NCBI RefSeq assembly: GCF_000321225.1
Contig: NW_004450661.1
Location: 1,971,584-2,035,583 of the forward strand
Reading direction: 5' to 3'
DNA: 64,000 nt
Origin: Odobenus rosmarus divergens
Lineage: Eukaryota > Chordata > Mammalia > Carnivora > Odobenidae
Part shown: positions 1-11,689 of the stretch, piece after piece
Position numbering within the stretch: position 1 is the first letter of the stretch
How the letters are laid out: each line of letters opens with the position of its first letter
The notes under the pieces: generated by a model
What the model was told of the DNA's origin: nothing
Database searches by the model: none
Seen by the model: the letters and a program-made list of their open reading frames with translations, nothing else
Made by a program: the position numbers and the translations under genes

Positions 1-700
1 TCATGTGCTTTCTGTCCACTCAGACATCTGCTTTTGTGACATTTCTGTCCAAATCTTTTGCCTATTTAAAAAACTGAATTGATTTTTTTTTATTACTGAG
101 TTGTATGAGTTCTTTATAAATTCTGGATTCAAATCCTTTATCAGCTATTTTATCTCTGTCTGTGGCTAGAAATTTCATTTTCTTAATGGTGTATTTCTTA
201 CTAGTGTTTTTGATGAAGTTCCATGTATCCATTTTTTTCTCTTATGTTTCAAACTTTCTGTGTCCTAAGAAATCTTTGCCTACCCAAAGGCTGCAAAAAC
301 GTCCTGATTTTTTAATGAAATTAAAAATTTTTAGATGTTTTAATTTTTATCTATTTCAAGTTAATTTTTGTGCTTGGTGTGAAGCAAGGGTTGAAGTTCA
401 TTTTCGAATACGAATAACAAGTTTTCTAGCATCATTTGTTGAAAAGCCTATTTCCCCACTGAAATACTCTTAGCACCTTTCCTACCACAGGGATTCCGCA
501 TGCTTTCCTTCTATAGCCACACCCACTTCCCTCCTGCACTCCTCCCATCCTCCTTAAGCCCTGGCAACCACTAGTCTGTTCTCCATTTCTATAATTTTGT
601 CATTTCAGGAATGTTATATAAATGGAGTCACAAAGTATATACCCTCTTGGGTTTGGCTTTTTACTCTTTTTGATTTATCCACACATAATCCTCTTCTTTC
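1..700 (-). mobile_element. LINE-1 3'-UTR-side remnant, antisense
   Basis: The plus strand reads like the reverse of an old L1 3' region: a 'GAGTTCTTTATAAATTCTGG' segment, then 'TTGTTGAAAAGCC' near 440 and 'GGCAACCACTAGTCTGTTCT' near 563. It is truncated at the window start. The small open frames inside (for example 162-473) are repeat-derived and broken. Confidence 0.8.
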
Positions 701-719
701 ACTTGTGTAGATCTAAGTT

Positions 720-2270
720 TCAATGACATTATCCACCTTGCATTTCAGGTCTGCTGGTGAAAACTTCTGGCAATTTTTGTTTCTTTGAAAAAGTTTTTAC
801 TTCGTATTTATTTTTGAAGGATATTTTTACTGTATATAGAGTCCAAGGTGAATAGCTTATTTTGTTGTTGTTTTTGTTTCAACACTTTAAAAATACCATT
901 TCATCTGCTTCTGCTTATAAGTGTCTGACAAGAAGTATATTATCTTCATTCCTCCATATGTAATGCATCTTTGTATGCAATATTTTTCTGTACATTCTGA
1001 AAATTTTCTCCTTATAAATTATTTTCAGTAATTTGATCTGAATCCCATTGGTGTGCTTTTCTTTTGTGTTTATCCTGCTTGGGGATTGTTGAGCTGCTTG
1101 GATATGTGATTTTTAATAATTTTCACAAAATTTAGAAAGCTTTTAGCTTTGATTCCTTTTATTTTTTTACCCTCCTCCCTTTTTGGGACTCCAATTACAT
1201 GCATATTATAGCTATTCTAAAGGCCTGTGTGTTAATTCTTTCTTCTCTGTTATTTTGGGTCTGTTTCTATCAACTGGTCTTTCTCCTAATTATAGGTCAT
1301 TTTTTTTTTTTCTTTTTTTGCTTTAATGCATGCCTAGTAATTTCGGATTAGATGCCAGAAATTGTGCCTTTTATGTTATTGAATGTTGGATTCTGTCTTC
1401 TTCTTCTTCTTTTTTAATGGATTCAAAGCCCACAAGAACTTTTTGCTTATAAGATTTTTAACAGGTAAAAAATGTTTCCAATATTTTTTAAAAGTTCGGA
1501 GATTAATATTTCAGAGTAAACACATTTATACCACATTCAGAAACAAAATATTTTGTCATCATTTAACCCAGAAAAATCTCTTAGCATCCTTTCTTAAAAT
1601 GATTTCTCCATCACAAATATTTTGTTGTCTTCTTTAATAAGGGTTGGACTATGCTCTGTTGGGCAGTTTATTTACTTGCATATCAGCTTGATCCTTTTCT
1701 AAGCTTTATTAAAACATTATTAAGTAGAGTTTACTCTAGGACTCCTTTAGTTCTATTACTAAGCTGTGACATTTCTGTGGTCTCTTTTGTAATGACCTTG
1801 ATGTTCATCAAGGATCCTCCATTCTGGCTGGCTAGAACTCAAATGTCTACGAACTCTGTATTACCTCTAGGAATTATTCACCTTACAGGTGTATCTAGTC
1901 GTCCTTTGCCTGCTCATGTGGTTTTACCCTATAGTTAGTACTTAGCTATAGATGCAAGAGAACCTCTCTGCAGATCTAAGCATTTTCTACATAGCACATT
2001 CCAGCCACCCTGGCCTCTCCAAATTCCGATTTCTACCTCCTCAGCTCAGCAGTACCACCATGTTCTCCTTGGTTGTCCAGAAAGTGTCCCAGACAGAAAG
2101 CTGGGACTTTCATGGAGCTTACTGCATTTGTTCCCCTTCTTTGAGGGGTCCCAGAACTGCACTTTCTGTAGCCTAGTATCTAGAAGAGCTGTTTCATAGA
2201 TTTTTGTCTGGTTTTCTACCTGTTTACAGAAGGAGAGCAAGTCTAGTCCGAGTTGCTCTTCATATATGAA
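720..2270 (-). mobile_element. Old LINE-1 5' half, antisense
   Basis: It carries the reversed L1M-type 5' region: 'TTTTTGAAGGATATTTTTAC', 'GGGACTCCAATTACATGCAT', 'TTGAATGTTGGATTCTGTC', and a terminal portion near 2215-2260 ('CTGTTTACAGAAGGAGAGCA'). The 12015-13445 element is a second copy of the same region. No intact ORF1 or ORF2 remains. Confidence 0.8.
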
Positions 2271-2390
2271 AGTAGAAGTAACTGACTCCGTGAAAAGATC
2301 CAGTGTTGTCCCTCCTTCCCCTCATCCCCCCAAAACTGCCTTTGTGTTATTCAATATCCAAGACTTGGTTTAGGTCTGATGGTCTTCTCT

Positions 2391-2615
2391 CTCTCTCTCT
2401 CCTTTTTTTATAGATGTATATATTTATTTGAAAGAGAGAGAGAGCAAGTGCCCGTGAGGTGGGGCGGGGCAGAGGGAGAAGGGAGAGAGAAACCTCCGCA
2501 GACTCTGTACTCAGCACAGAGACCGATGCAGGGCTCAATCTCATGACCCTGAGACCAGGACCCAAGCTGAAACCAAGAGTCTGATGCCCAACCAACTGTG
2601 CCATCCAGGCGCCTC
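2391..2615 (-). mobile_element. CAN-SINE, minus strand
   Basis: Tail side first (TATTTATTTGAAAGAGAG), then the tRNA-like head ending GGCGCCTCC at 2615. It is flanked by an exact 15-bp target-site duplication, CTGATGGTCTTCTCT, at 2376-2390 and 2616-2630. A CT microsatellite sits at the tail boundary. Confidence 0.95.
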
Positions 2616-3184
2616 CTGATGGTCTTCTCTTAACCCAGAACATTGTCGGCTCCCCCACACCAGGTTTGGGATGAAAAAGCACAGGGTGCTCTCCCAGCCA
2701 AGATTCTCAGCTCTCTTTTCCCACTGTGAGCGATGTCACCCAGCTGACCTACCCTACTTTAAATATACTCACATGTCTGCCAGCAGCTGCAACCTCTGTT
2801 AGTCAGCTATCTTTTCCCCAGTGTTCTTAGCCTGGTCCAAGCATCTTCCTAGTCATACCTCATTAGTGGACATGTCAAATCTCAAATCTTAGACGTTTTC
2901 TTTCTTAGTATCTCTTGTCAAGTTGATCATTTCTGACAGAGCAGGATGAGAACTGGTCCAATACAGAGTTACCCTATCTAATAGCACCCTGCTCTTCTGT
3001 GGTATTTATACGTTCTTTCTACTGTAGTTGCCTTTTACTCTGCCTACTCAGGTTACCCACCCTATTCCCCGTATCCAATACACTTCATACTTGTGAGATC
3101 ATTAGGCTTCAGGGGACACACTCACCTTCACTTCAACTCATCACTCCTCTACACCCATCCTTCCTTAGGATGAATAACACTGCC

Positions 3185-3400
3185 TTTGGATTCTGGCACT
3201 AGTTCTGCCCCTTATTAGCTGGGTAGCCCTAGGCAATTTACTTACTTCCTTTGAGGTTGTGTCTATATTCTGGAATAGGGATTATACATTCCGTGTACCT
3301 CTTATGGTTATTTTAAGGATTAAGTAAAATAATCCATGGAAAGTACTGTGCCTGGACCATAATAAAAGCTTAATAAATTTAGCTATGATGACAGTGGTGA
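3185..3400 (+). repeat. MIR SINE
   Basis: Follows the MIR core in order: 'CCCCTTATTAGCTGGGTAGC', loss of the CpG-rich start, then 'TTTTAAGGATTAAGTAAAAT' and a 'TGCCTGGACCATAATAAAAG' end. Confidence 0.8.
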
Positions 3401-3419
3401 TGATTAAAGCTAGCTCTTC

Positions 3420-3860
3420 CACACACTCTACCAACCACCCCTCTGCCTGATGATTACCATTATTCCCTAACTACCAATCAAGCAACTTCAATCTCCTTTC
3501 ATATCTGCTTCTAAATTTTCCCAGATTTCCCTTATTTTTTTTTAAAAGAGCAGTATGTTCTTTTCTTCCCCCCACCCCAGCTCTTCATTAATGTGGCTTA
3601 TCAACTCTATAACTCTTTTACCACCTTATTCTTAACTCTCTTTAATCCAGCTTCTATCCTAAACACTTTAACCTCTCTAAAAATCACCACTGACCACTGA
3701 CCCACATTAAGTGGTCTTTTAAAAGTCTTCTTAGTTCTTGGCCTTTCGGTAGCACTTGACAGAGTTGTCCATTCTCTCATTTTTTGGCTACCATAACCAT
3801 ATCCTTTTTCACTTCCCACCTGGTGTAGATTGAATCCTGGTCTTATTCCTTCATTCTCCT
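3420..3860 (+). repeat. LINE-2 fragment
   Basis: The 'GGTAGCACTTGACAGAGTTG' segment near 3748 matches the L2 reverse-transcriptase region (consensus for AFDTVDH). Flanking CT-rich wording fits. Heavily diverged and non-coding. Confidence 0.65.
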
Positions 3861-3869
3861 AAGCAACAT

Positions 3870-4090
3870 TATTATCCAAACACATGCAATGGCCTTAGAG
3901 TGGGTTTAGTGAAATTGCCTACTCCTTGACTTTGGACTTGACCATGTGACTTTATTTGAAAAATAAGATTTTAGAAAGTATATGAACAAAGGCTTGAAAT
4001 GTGCTTGCATAGTTGGGATTTCCCTCTTGTGTCCCTGCCTTTTACTATGAGAAGAACATGCCACTGGTTCAAGGGCATTAAAAAAAAGAG
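3870..4090. repeat. Ancient LTR- or DNA-element-like fragment, unassigned
   Basis: 'CTTGACTTTGGACTTGACCA' through 'ATGAGAAGAACATGCC' is wording I recognise from dispersed mammalian MaLR-type repeats. I cannot name the subfamily with confidence. Confidence 0.4.
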
Positions 4091-4374
4091 AGAGAATACA
4101 AAAATAATATATAAAACGAACAAGGAGAAATTCCTCCAGATAAAGCAGACAATAAATAATCAGAGAGATTTATGATCACAAAAGATTTAAAGCAAAGAAT
4201 TTAACATATTCAAATATACCCATAACTACAAGAGACACTAGATAGTAGGCAAAAGTTCAGATAAAATATTAGTAACTATAACTCAGGTAAGTGAAATTGA
4301 GAGCCTCTGATTCATTTTTTAAAGCTTCCAGGTGATTCTAATGTGTAGCCAGGTTTAAGAGTCACTGGTCTAAA

Positions 4375-4800
4375 CAACTGGTGATGGTTTTATTCTCCTG
4401 GCTAGGGAGGAGATTAGGCCTCAGCATGTAATATAATTCTGGCCAATGAGGCACAAAAGAGTCTGTTTGGGGTGAATGTGGAAGCTTCTGGGAAGTTTCT
4501 TCACTTTTAAAAGGATTCAAAGAAAAGAAGTTGTCTTCTACTTCTGCTGTATTCTATTTCTAGTACCTGCATGTGAGCCCTGGGACCCTGGCAGAGGGTA
4601 ATGCCAACGTGGAAAATGACAGAGCAGGAAGATGGCAGAAAACTGAGGCTGCCTTTCAGCCACTGAACTAAATAGTGTTGAAGACGCTCTACATTAGGGC
4701 ATCTTATAATGTGAGATAATAAATTTTCCTATATGTTTATTTAAGCCAATTGGAGTTAGAGATTTCTATTTATAGCTGAAAGCATCCTACCTAATAACCA
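4375..4800 (+). repeat. Ancient LTR-like repeat, family uncertain
   Basis: Shows the pattern 'GGCCAATGAGGCACAAAAG', a mid-section 'GGGACCCTGGCAGAGGG', an AATAAA-like signal near 4720 and a terminal 'TTTAAGCCAATTGGAGTTAG'. This layout resembles old MaLR-type LTRs. Elements at 36190 and 43685 share the style. Confidence 0.45.
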
Positions 4801-5270
4801 AGTTGGAATTGTGCTAGAAATGTAAGAATTGATCAATATTTAGAAAACCTAGCAAACATGCCACACTTTCACTCATTTATACTCCAGAAAAACTCTCCCA
4901 AAGGTCCTATGGAAACATGAACAAGATTATTCAGCATAGCATTGTTTGTGGTACCAAGCCATGGGAGATAACCTAAGTCCATCACCAGGGGATAAGTAAA
5001 ATGTAGTTTTATATAACATTGCTTTCTGTGCAGAATCACATCAGTGATTTCTATCATATTACTAAAAAAATTAGTGAATTTCTATATATTTACATATAGC
5101 AGCATAAATATAATGCCAAGGACCACAGAGTTGAATGAGACAAAAAGAAACCATGATATTTATAGCACAATATTTTTATGCAAATTAAACACACATACAT
5201 ATACCTCTACATACACATAAGACCTCACTGTATATTTCTCAATCTACACATATCTCTAAATATACAAATA
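4800..5270 (+). repeat. Old LINE-1 (L1ME-like) 3' end
   Basis: 'AGATAACCTAAGTCCATCAC' followed by 'GGGGATAAGTAAAATGTAG' and later 'GAATGAGACAAAAAGAAACC' matches the common L1ME-type 3' pattern. An AC/AT-rich tail lies at 5190-5270. Confidence 0.65.
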
Positions 5271-5296
5271 GAAGTCAAAATAGTGAGTTAAAGGGA

Positions 5297-5316
5297 AATA
5301 ATAATAATAATAATAA
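5297..5316. repeat. (AAT)n microsatellite
   Basis: Six to seven ATA units, followed within 100 bp by a purine-rich GGA/GAA run (5395-5455). Confidence 0.9.
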
Positions 5317-5698
5317 AGAGGACCTTGATAGACCAAGGCTGTGAGTGTTCCATACTCAGGACTATGAGCAACTCAATTCCCTACACTTGAGACATGGGGA
5401 AGGAGGAAAGGAGGAGGAACAAGGGAAGAAGAAAGGAATAAAGGAAGGAAGGGGACAGACACCTGTCAATGTAACTCACCACCCTAACAGACTGAAATAA
5501 AATATATATTCTTTTCAAGAGATACTGATGAATATTAATAAAACGGACTCTCAATTACCTTTAAGAAGCCAAGATTAGAGAAGCACTGGTTTAACCTGTA
5601 AAGAGCATCTATCAGAAACCAAGCGTCATCATTAATTCTCAGTGGTGAAACTGTGAAAGCTTTCCCTTTTAAAGTCAAGAACAAAGAAAACAAGCCTA

Positions 5699-5857
5699 CT
5701 GTACATGTGGGGAGAAGAGCAATGAAGAGATTTCTGTTTTTCCCATAGTCCCTGTTACCCCTGGCCATTTCACTGTAGTTTCAGGGAACATATCATGGTC
5801 CATCCGCATTGATGGAGGAGTGAAGAGTTGAATCCTAGGGAAATGAGCAGAAACACT
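5699..5857 (+). repeat. Inverted duplication, left arm (159 bp)
   Basis: Its reverse complement matches 7047-7205 base for base with two substitutions and no gap (157/159). The arm is not a repeat family I recognise. Homology stops abruptly on both sides. The spacer is 1189 bp of nested L1, SINE and L2 sequence. Confidence 0.97.
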
Positions 5858-5929
5858 ACGACTACTGACTGTTACGCTGAATGCCCTAAAAATTCACTAA
5901 GAACAAAGAGTGATAATGATTAAAAAATA

Positions 5930-6068
5930 AGGGTTAAAACTGTAGGTGTAGGTTATGTATTTATCTATGTAGAAAATACAAAAGAATGATCAAGAGAAAA
6001 CTATTAGAACTGATAGGAGAGTTCAGGAAGGTTGCTGGATATAAAATCTGTGTGCAAAAATCAATACG
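5930..6068 (+). repeat. LINE-1 ORF2 fragment, part 1
   Basis: 'GAAAACTATTAGAACTGATA' and 'GGTTGCTGGATATAAAATCT' correspond to the L1 ORF2 reverse-transcriptase region. Frame broken. Probably continuous with 6430-6880 before later insertions. Confidence 0.65.
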
Positions 6069-6193
6069 GGATTAAGAGTACACTTATCGTGGATAAATAA
6101 TATATGGAAGTGCTGAGTCACTGTATTGTACACCTGAAATTAAAATTAATTAACACTGCATGTTAACTAAATTGGAATTAAAAATTTATTCTA
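6069..6193 (+). mobile_element. Short carnivore-type LINE-1 3' tail
   Basis: 'CTGTATTGTACACCTGAAAT' and 'TGTTAACTAAATTGGAATT' are the same tail type as at 8955-9092. It sits within the ORF2 fragment, so it looks like a 5'-truncated insertion. Confidence 0.75.
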
Positions 6194-6408
6194 GGGGCGC
6201 CTGGGTGGCTCAGTTGTTAAGCGTCTGCCTTCAGCTCAGGTCATGATCCCAGGGTTCTGGGATCGAGCCCCGCATCAGGCTCCCTGCTCCGCGGGAAGCC
6301 TGCTTCTCCCTCTCCCACCCCCCCTGCTTGTGTTCCCTCTCTCGCTGTGTCTCTCTCTGTCAAATAAATAAATAAAATCTTAAAAAAAATAAAATAAAAT
6401 AATAAATA
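6194..6408 (+). mobile_element. CAN-SINE, plus strand
   Basis: Full head with A-box-like GGTGGCTCAG and B-box-like GGGATCGAGCC, CT-rich body, (AAAT)n tail. Imperfect target-site duplication: AAAAATTTATTCTAG before, AAAAATTTATTCCAG after. Confidence 0.95.
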
Positions 6409-6429
6409 AAAATTTATTCCAGAAGCAAT

Positions 6430-6880
6430 AATCAATTAGAAACCTTTATTTAAAAAAAAAAAGAGGGAGAGAGACCATTCACGATAGAAACAAACAGTAG
6501 CAAACATGTAGGAATAAACTGAACAAAAATGTGCAGAACATTAATGGAGAAAATTACCCAACCTATATCATAAGAAATGTTTTAAATGCTTGAATAAATG
6601 GAGAAATAAATCATTAAATATGATAAGACTCAACATTATTAAAATGTTAATTCTTCTTAAAACGGCTATAAAGGTGATTCCAAGCAAACTCCCAAGAGTT
6701 TTTGGAGCACTTTAACTGATTCTAAAATTTTAGTGCAAAAATAACAGTATGTGAAGAAGTAAGATAATTTTTTAAAAGAAGAGGAAAGAAGAAAACTGAC
6801 CTACCGGTTAAAATGTATTAAACGTCTATATTAAAGTAGAAGTCGACACAGTGGTGGGGATTGGTAGATCAGGTTAAAGA
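6430..6880 (+). repeat. LINE-1 ORF2 fragment, part 2
   Basis: 'CACGATAGAAACAAACAGTA', 'GGAATAAACTGAACAAAAAT' and 'AACATTATTAAAATGTTAAT' follow the ORF2 order. Degenerate. Confidence 0.65.
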
Positions 6881-6884
6881 ACGC

Positions 6885-7030
6885 TGGAAACATCTCTGTT
6901 TGGCATCTCAAACTTAACAAGTCAAAAACTGAACCCCTCATCAATCTCCCCCCTCCCTGCCCCCATCCTCAACCTATTCTTCCTCCATTTTCCCCTTTCA
7001 GTTGACAGACACTCCCAGGAATCTGGTTGT
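6885..7030 (+). repeat. LINE-2 fragment
   Basis: 'GGCATCTCAAACTTAACAAG' with 'AAAACTGAACCCCTCATCA' matches L2 ORF2 closely. Lies directly beside the right arm of the inverted duplication. Confidence 0.8.
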
Positions 7031-7046
7031 TTAACACAGGAGGAAA

Positions 7047-7205
7047 AGTGTTTCTGCTCATTTCCCTAGGATTCAATTCTTCACTCCTCCATCAATGCGG
7101 ATGAACCATGATATGTTCCCTGAAACTACAGTGAAATGGCCAGGGGTAACAGGGACTATGGGAAAAACAGAAATCTCTTCATTGCTCTTCTCCCCACATG
7201 TACAG
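7047..7205 (-). repeat. Inverted duplication, right arm (159 bp)
   Basis: Mirror copy of 5699-5857. The two differences lie in the GATTCAAT/GATTCAAC and GATGAACC/GATGGACC contexts. It abuts an L2 fragment on its left. Confidence 0.97.
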
Positions 7206-7693
7206 AGGTCCCCTGAGGCTCCTCCATCTCTGTGGAGCTTTTGGTTTTATGGGCTTCTCTCAAGAGCCATAAAAATGCAGCAGCATTTAATACCCACAAA
7301 TTAAAGAGGGTAACCAGGGCAATCCTATGCTTTCAAGGAGCACTAAAGCAACAAGGAGTACAAAGTACCCAGTTCTATATGGGACTGTGAAGGACATCTA
7401 GTTTTCTCATGGAATCCCTTGGTGTCCTAGTGTCACTTAGCACCATTATACCCCTCTAAGTCCACAGCCAAATGCAGGCATAATTTGCTCTGCCTCCAGC
7501 GAGTCACAGTAAAAATCAACTCAAAATGGATTAAGTTCATCAGCTTGCCCTCTCCACCCCTCCATCCCCAGCATTTAACCTTAGCTCTCAGCCTGAGTTA
7601 ACCAGCTCCCAGGTAATCTGGTGATTTTTCTTTCTTGGGGAAAATCTAAGTCAACTCAGGGTGTGGCTTTCCCCCTGAATTAAAAAAAAAAGG

Positions 7694-7717
7694 CACCACC
7701 ACCACCACCACCACCAC
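7694..7717. repeat. (CAC)8 microsatellite
   Basis: Eight perfect CAC units after a ten-base A run. Confidence 0.95.
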
Positions 7718-8309
7718 CCAGCCTGATTTTCACAGGTCACCAGTCAGGATAAATGACTTGCTTGCAGAGAGTGCCATTTGCTATTGGAGGGAGAAAGCTG
7801 CTTCTAGAAGTTTAGAAGCATCCCTAATTAAGGTATACTGATCTAGTCATTTGTGTGGAGAAGAGGGGAGCAGGAGTAGGGGCAAGGGGGTGCAAAAGAT
7901 GGGGCTGCAGAGTCTGAAGCAGGACACTGAGTGCAGCCTCGTGGGGAGTCTCACTGGAGCATAAGTCAGCCAGGAAAAGTGGCTCTGAGGTGCAGCTCCC
8001 AGGTAGGAAGGAATGAACCTGCAACCTGAGCAGCTGGGTAGGCCGCAGAAGTCTTTAGTTAGCAGGGCACATGATGCCCCATTTCCCACACCTGCATCAG
8101 GGCCCACCAGCCCCATCAGCAATAGTACTGAAAACTCCCCCAAAGTTCATCCACTACCGCCCAAAAGTTCCTCCCTAAATCTGCCCCTATTTTCTCACTG
8201 CATGATTCCAAACATATTCTTCAATCCCTCTGTTCTGCAAAAGCTAAACAACTTCTATGTGTGTATTGCTGTATTACCTTCTGGGGAAAATATAAAAGAT
8301 ACCTAGAGC

Positions 8310-8490
8310 TTGGGTACTCATAGCTCCCACCCCTGGGACTAGTTACTCCTTAATTAATTTTCTGTTTCCTCCACTAGGCCAAAGCTCCAAAATGGCAGGG
8401 ACCTTGTCTATCTTACTCATCACTGTATTCCCAACAAGAGGCTTATCCGGAGCACAAGCGGTACCAAATGAATGAATGAATGAATGATCC
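8310..8490 (+). repeat. LINE-2 3' end
   Basis: 'GGCAGGGACCTTGTCTATC' then 'CACTGTATTCCCAACA' and a (GAAT)n end at 8467-8487 are the standard L2 terminus. Confidence 0.8.
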
Positions 8491-8954
8491 CTTTCCTCCT
8501 GTCATTGACAATATAAGCCAAACATACAAATGCACAGAAATGAATCAAATGAATAAATAATGAAATCACTTAATTATCTTCCTGATTATAAATCTGGCAT
8601 ATGAATTCAATACCGAACTAAACAATTTCTATGTGTTGGCCATCTTTGGATTTTACAAAGCTTACAGCTAAAAGAACCCCTTTAAATATTGTTTTTAAAA
8701 AACGGTGCCTAACAGAGCTAGTTTTCACAGCCATGTGTAGTCACAGGAGCACACATCAAGCAGGTAAGTAATATTTCTAGAAAATAGTGATTCTCATGTG
8801 GGTATAAGAGAAAGAAGTTAAATTCCAATCAAGGGAGGAGAAATCAGGACAGATTCAGAGAAAGTTAGCTCCTGAAGGAATCACCTTACCCCACCACCCA
8901 CAAACACTTCTGACCTCATTCCCTAGATCTCAAGATCAAAAACAGCCCTCAAGG

Positions 8955-9092
8955 AGTGCACCTGTCACAATGAGCACCGGGTGATGTATGGAAATGTTGA
9001 ACCACTGCGTTGTACACCTGAAATTAATATAACATGATGTTAACTAGCCAGAATTAAACTAAAAACTTAAAAAGGCAAAAGAAAAAAAAAAG
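8955..9092 (+). mobile_element. LINE-1 3' tail, carnivore type
   Basis: 'GAGCACCGGGTGATGTATGG' and 'GCGTTGTACACCTGAAATTA', ending in an A-rich tail at about 9070-9092. Only the last ~140 bp are present, so it is strongly 5'-truncated. Confidence 0.85.
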
Positions 9093-10084
9093 CCCTCAAG
9101 AATCTCAAGTGCTCAGACCCATGCCTGCAGATGCTGAACAGGCTCAAATGGCAAACTGACCCCCCTGTTATTCCAAAGCACGGAACATTCAAGAATAGAA
9201 GAGGGACTTGCCGGCTCCCATGGTATGAATCAGAGAAGTTTTGAGTGTAATTGTGAGCAATCGCGAGAAGGAAGAAAATACAAACATAAGAAGGATGAGG
9301 AGTAGGAGGGGAAAAATCATTCCTATTTCAGGCTGAACATGCTTGCTAGAAGGCTGCTGAGGTGTTTCCCTTTGTTTGGAAAGAAGAAATCAATGCTTGC
9401 CTCTAAACTCCATTCTTATGAGAAGCCACACCAGGCAGAATCTCTAAACCTTCTCAGCCCTGAAAAGAAAAAACATCACCACATTATCACTCTGCAAAAT
9501 GGAGTCATTAATACCCCGTAAAACATAGAAACTGTGAAAAAAGTCTGTGAAGCTCAGAGCCACCAGCATTTAGCAGGAATGCATTTCGGAAGAATAAGTA
9601 ATAAGCTCCAGTAGCAATGGTGGGGTTAAAATGAATAAATCCTGCCCTAAAAAACTGAAGTCGCCTAATTTTCTTCCTAAAGTACAAATCTAATAGACCA
9701 GGAACAAGCGCTTAAGTATGAAGCTAGTGAGAGGAAACGTTTAGAAAAACCTTCAATGGGAGGTCTTTTCAGAGAAATGAATGTAAATGAATTCAGACAG
9801 AGGCGGTAAGCTCCCCGACTTAGAGAAGTGAATCCGTGCTCCTGAAGACAAAGGGTGCCATCTGGGATTTGCTTCCAATAGAGAAAAGCTCTTCCTTCCT
9901 GGCCAGTGTGTGTGAGGCACCTCATCGTCCTGCCTCAGGCATGTTGGCACCGGATCTCTGGAGGGAACACACCAGATCCCAGAGCAAAGGAATTTCTCTA
10001 CAACCCAGTGCCAGCACTGGAGTACCACAAAGCACACATCCTACAAATGTTTGACCTTCCTCATGGACAAGGCACAATGGGCTT

Positions 10085-10235
10085 CATGTCCTGTGCTGGA
10101 TGGCACTGGGATTCTAGAATCCGAAGCTACATTCTAATCCCAAGTCCACCACTTACCAGCTAGCTGTGCTACCTTGAACAAGCTGCTTCGTCTCTTCTCA
10201 TCCCAGCCAGCCTGACTTCAAGGGCACACAGGTTA
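10085..10235 (+). repeat. MIR SINE fragment
   Basis: 'CCACCACTTACCAGCTAGCT' followed by 'GAACAAGCTGCTTCGTCTC' fits the MIR core. Confidence 0.7.
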
Positions 10236-10246
10236 TATTGCATATT

Positions 10247-10461
10247 GGGCACCTGGGTGGCTCAGTCAGTAAAGCGTCTGCCTTCAGCTCAGGTCATGAT
10301 CCCAGGATCCTGGGATCGAGTCTGGCATCGGGCTCCCTGTTCCATGGAGAGCCTGGTTCTCTCTCTCCCTCTGCCTGCCACTCCCCCTGCTTGTGCTCTC
10401 TCTCACTTTCTCTCTCTCTCTCTGTCAAATAAATAAATAAATAAAATCTTTTAAAAAATTG
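10247..10461 (+). mobile_element. CAN-SINE, plus strand
   Basis: Complete from GGGCACCTGGGTGGCTCAG to the AAATAAATAAAATCTT tail. A degraded duplication flanks it (ATTGCATATT before, ATTACATACT after), so it is older than its better-flanked relatives. Confidence 0.95.
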
Positions 10462-11224
10462 TATTACATACTGTGTAGTGTTGTTTAGAGCATTAAAGAA
10501 GGTCATGCGAAAGCCTTTGTAATATATACATACATATATAGAAAAGAGCTATACAAATCACAGGCTTACGATATTCTGTCTTGGGCAGCCCAGTTTCATC
10601 AATTCCAAGCAAGTTCAGTAGAGGCTGGTCTATTGAGGAAAGAGAAACAGTCAGAACCTAGTACAAGGTCTGGAATGCAAGAGGTTCAATAGAAATGTAT
10701 GGCACTGACAAATGGTTGCCAAACGAGGGTCATCAAAGGGTTAAACATGGGATAGTTAAACCAAGGGCCTGGGTTAGACATGGTCTGATGGAGCCTCCTC
10801 TTCCCAGCCCAAGCTCTGGACAGTGATTCATCAGCCTCTTCAGCTCTGCAGCCCCTAGCAGCTCTAAGCCATGCCCTGGAAGCCCATGTCAGATCAAGGG
10901 GGAGGGAGGGACAGAAAAAGAACTAAGAGCAACAAAGAGAGGGCAGAGGAATTGTTGCACCCACGGACACTGGCATGCACAGAGCCCGGGCCATTACCCT
11001 TTGAAAAGGAAAGAACCCTCAATAAGCCTCACTCTATCTAACTCCCGGCAAGGACCGTGCATGGCCATCCTCAGCTCCAACAGCAAGTCCAATGATATGG
11101 TATCTACACCAAAGGCAGACTCCTTCTCAAAAGCTGCCTGAGAGGGCTTCTCTTCCCCACATGAACAATTAGCACCTGCAGAGCATCTGAGGGTTTACAA
11201 AGCACTCCTGCATCTCTTACCTTG

Positions 11225-11410
11225 TGAGCCTTGAGAGGAAGGGAGTGGGGGGATGGGTTAACCTGGTGATGGGTATTAAGGAGGGCATGTATTGAATGGA
11301 GCACTAGGTGTTATACACAAACAATGAATCATGGAACGTTACATCAAAAACTAGTGATGTAATGTATGTGATTAACATAACATAATAAAATAAAATTAAA
11401 AAAAAAAACA
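11225..11410 (+). mobile_element. LINE-1 3' tail
   Basis: 'GGATGGGTTAACCTGGTGAT', 'CAAACAATGAATCATGGAAC' and a terminal poly(A) at about 11398-11408. Its first ~65 bp are an inverted match to 11871-11940. Confidence 0.85.
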
Positions 11411-11680
11411 GTGCAAACAATGGAGCACCATCTTGAAAGTACTGAAAAAAAGAAAGGAAGGAAGAAACCCTGTCCACCTGAAAATCTATATCCAGCAAAA
11501 ATATCTTTCAAAAATAAAAGTAGAGTGAAGACGTTTCAGGCATACAAAATCTAAAAATATTTATTACTAATAAACCAACACTATAAAAAAATGTACACAC
11601 AGGTCCTTCAGACAAAAAAGAAAATGGTACTGGGAGAAAGTATGAGTCTTCATAAAGACTAAAAACTACCAGAAACAGTT
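11411..11680 (+). repeat. Old LINE-1 or HAL1-like internal fragment
   Basis: 'TGGAGCACCATCTTGAAAGT', 'AATCTATATCCAGCAAAAAT' and 'CAGGCATACAAAATC' belong to a sequence recurrent in older L1/HAL1 elements. The region is ascribed from memory. Confidence 0.6.
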
Positions 11681-11689
11681 GCCTCTCTG

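Noticed and set aside
162..1938. Several frames of 80-103 codons
   Set aside because: Fall within antisense LINE-1 remnants and are not in an L1 coding frame.
2347..2682. 111-codon minus-strand frame across the first SINE
   Set aside because: It is translated CAN-SINE sequence (MAQLVGHQTLGFS-type wording), seen in similar form wherever the SINE occurs.
6194..6290. tRNA gene
   Set aside because: The A- and B-box-like sequences belong to the tRNA-derived SINE head; no intact cloverleaf or acceptor stem.
10238..10506. Three overlapping frames, both strands, near 10.3 kb
   Set aside because: All lie on the CAN-SINE; the FYLFIYLTERERE pattern is the reversed SINE tail.
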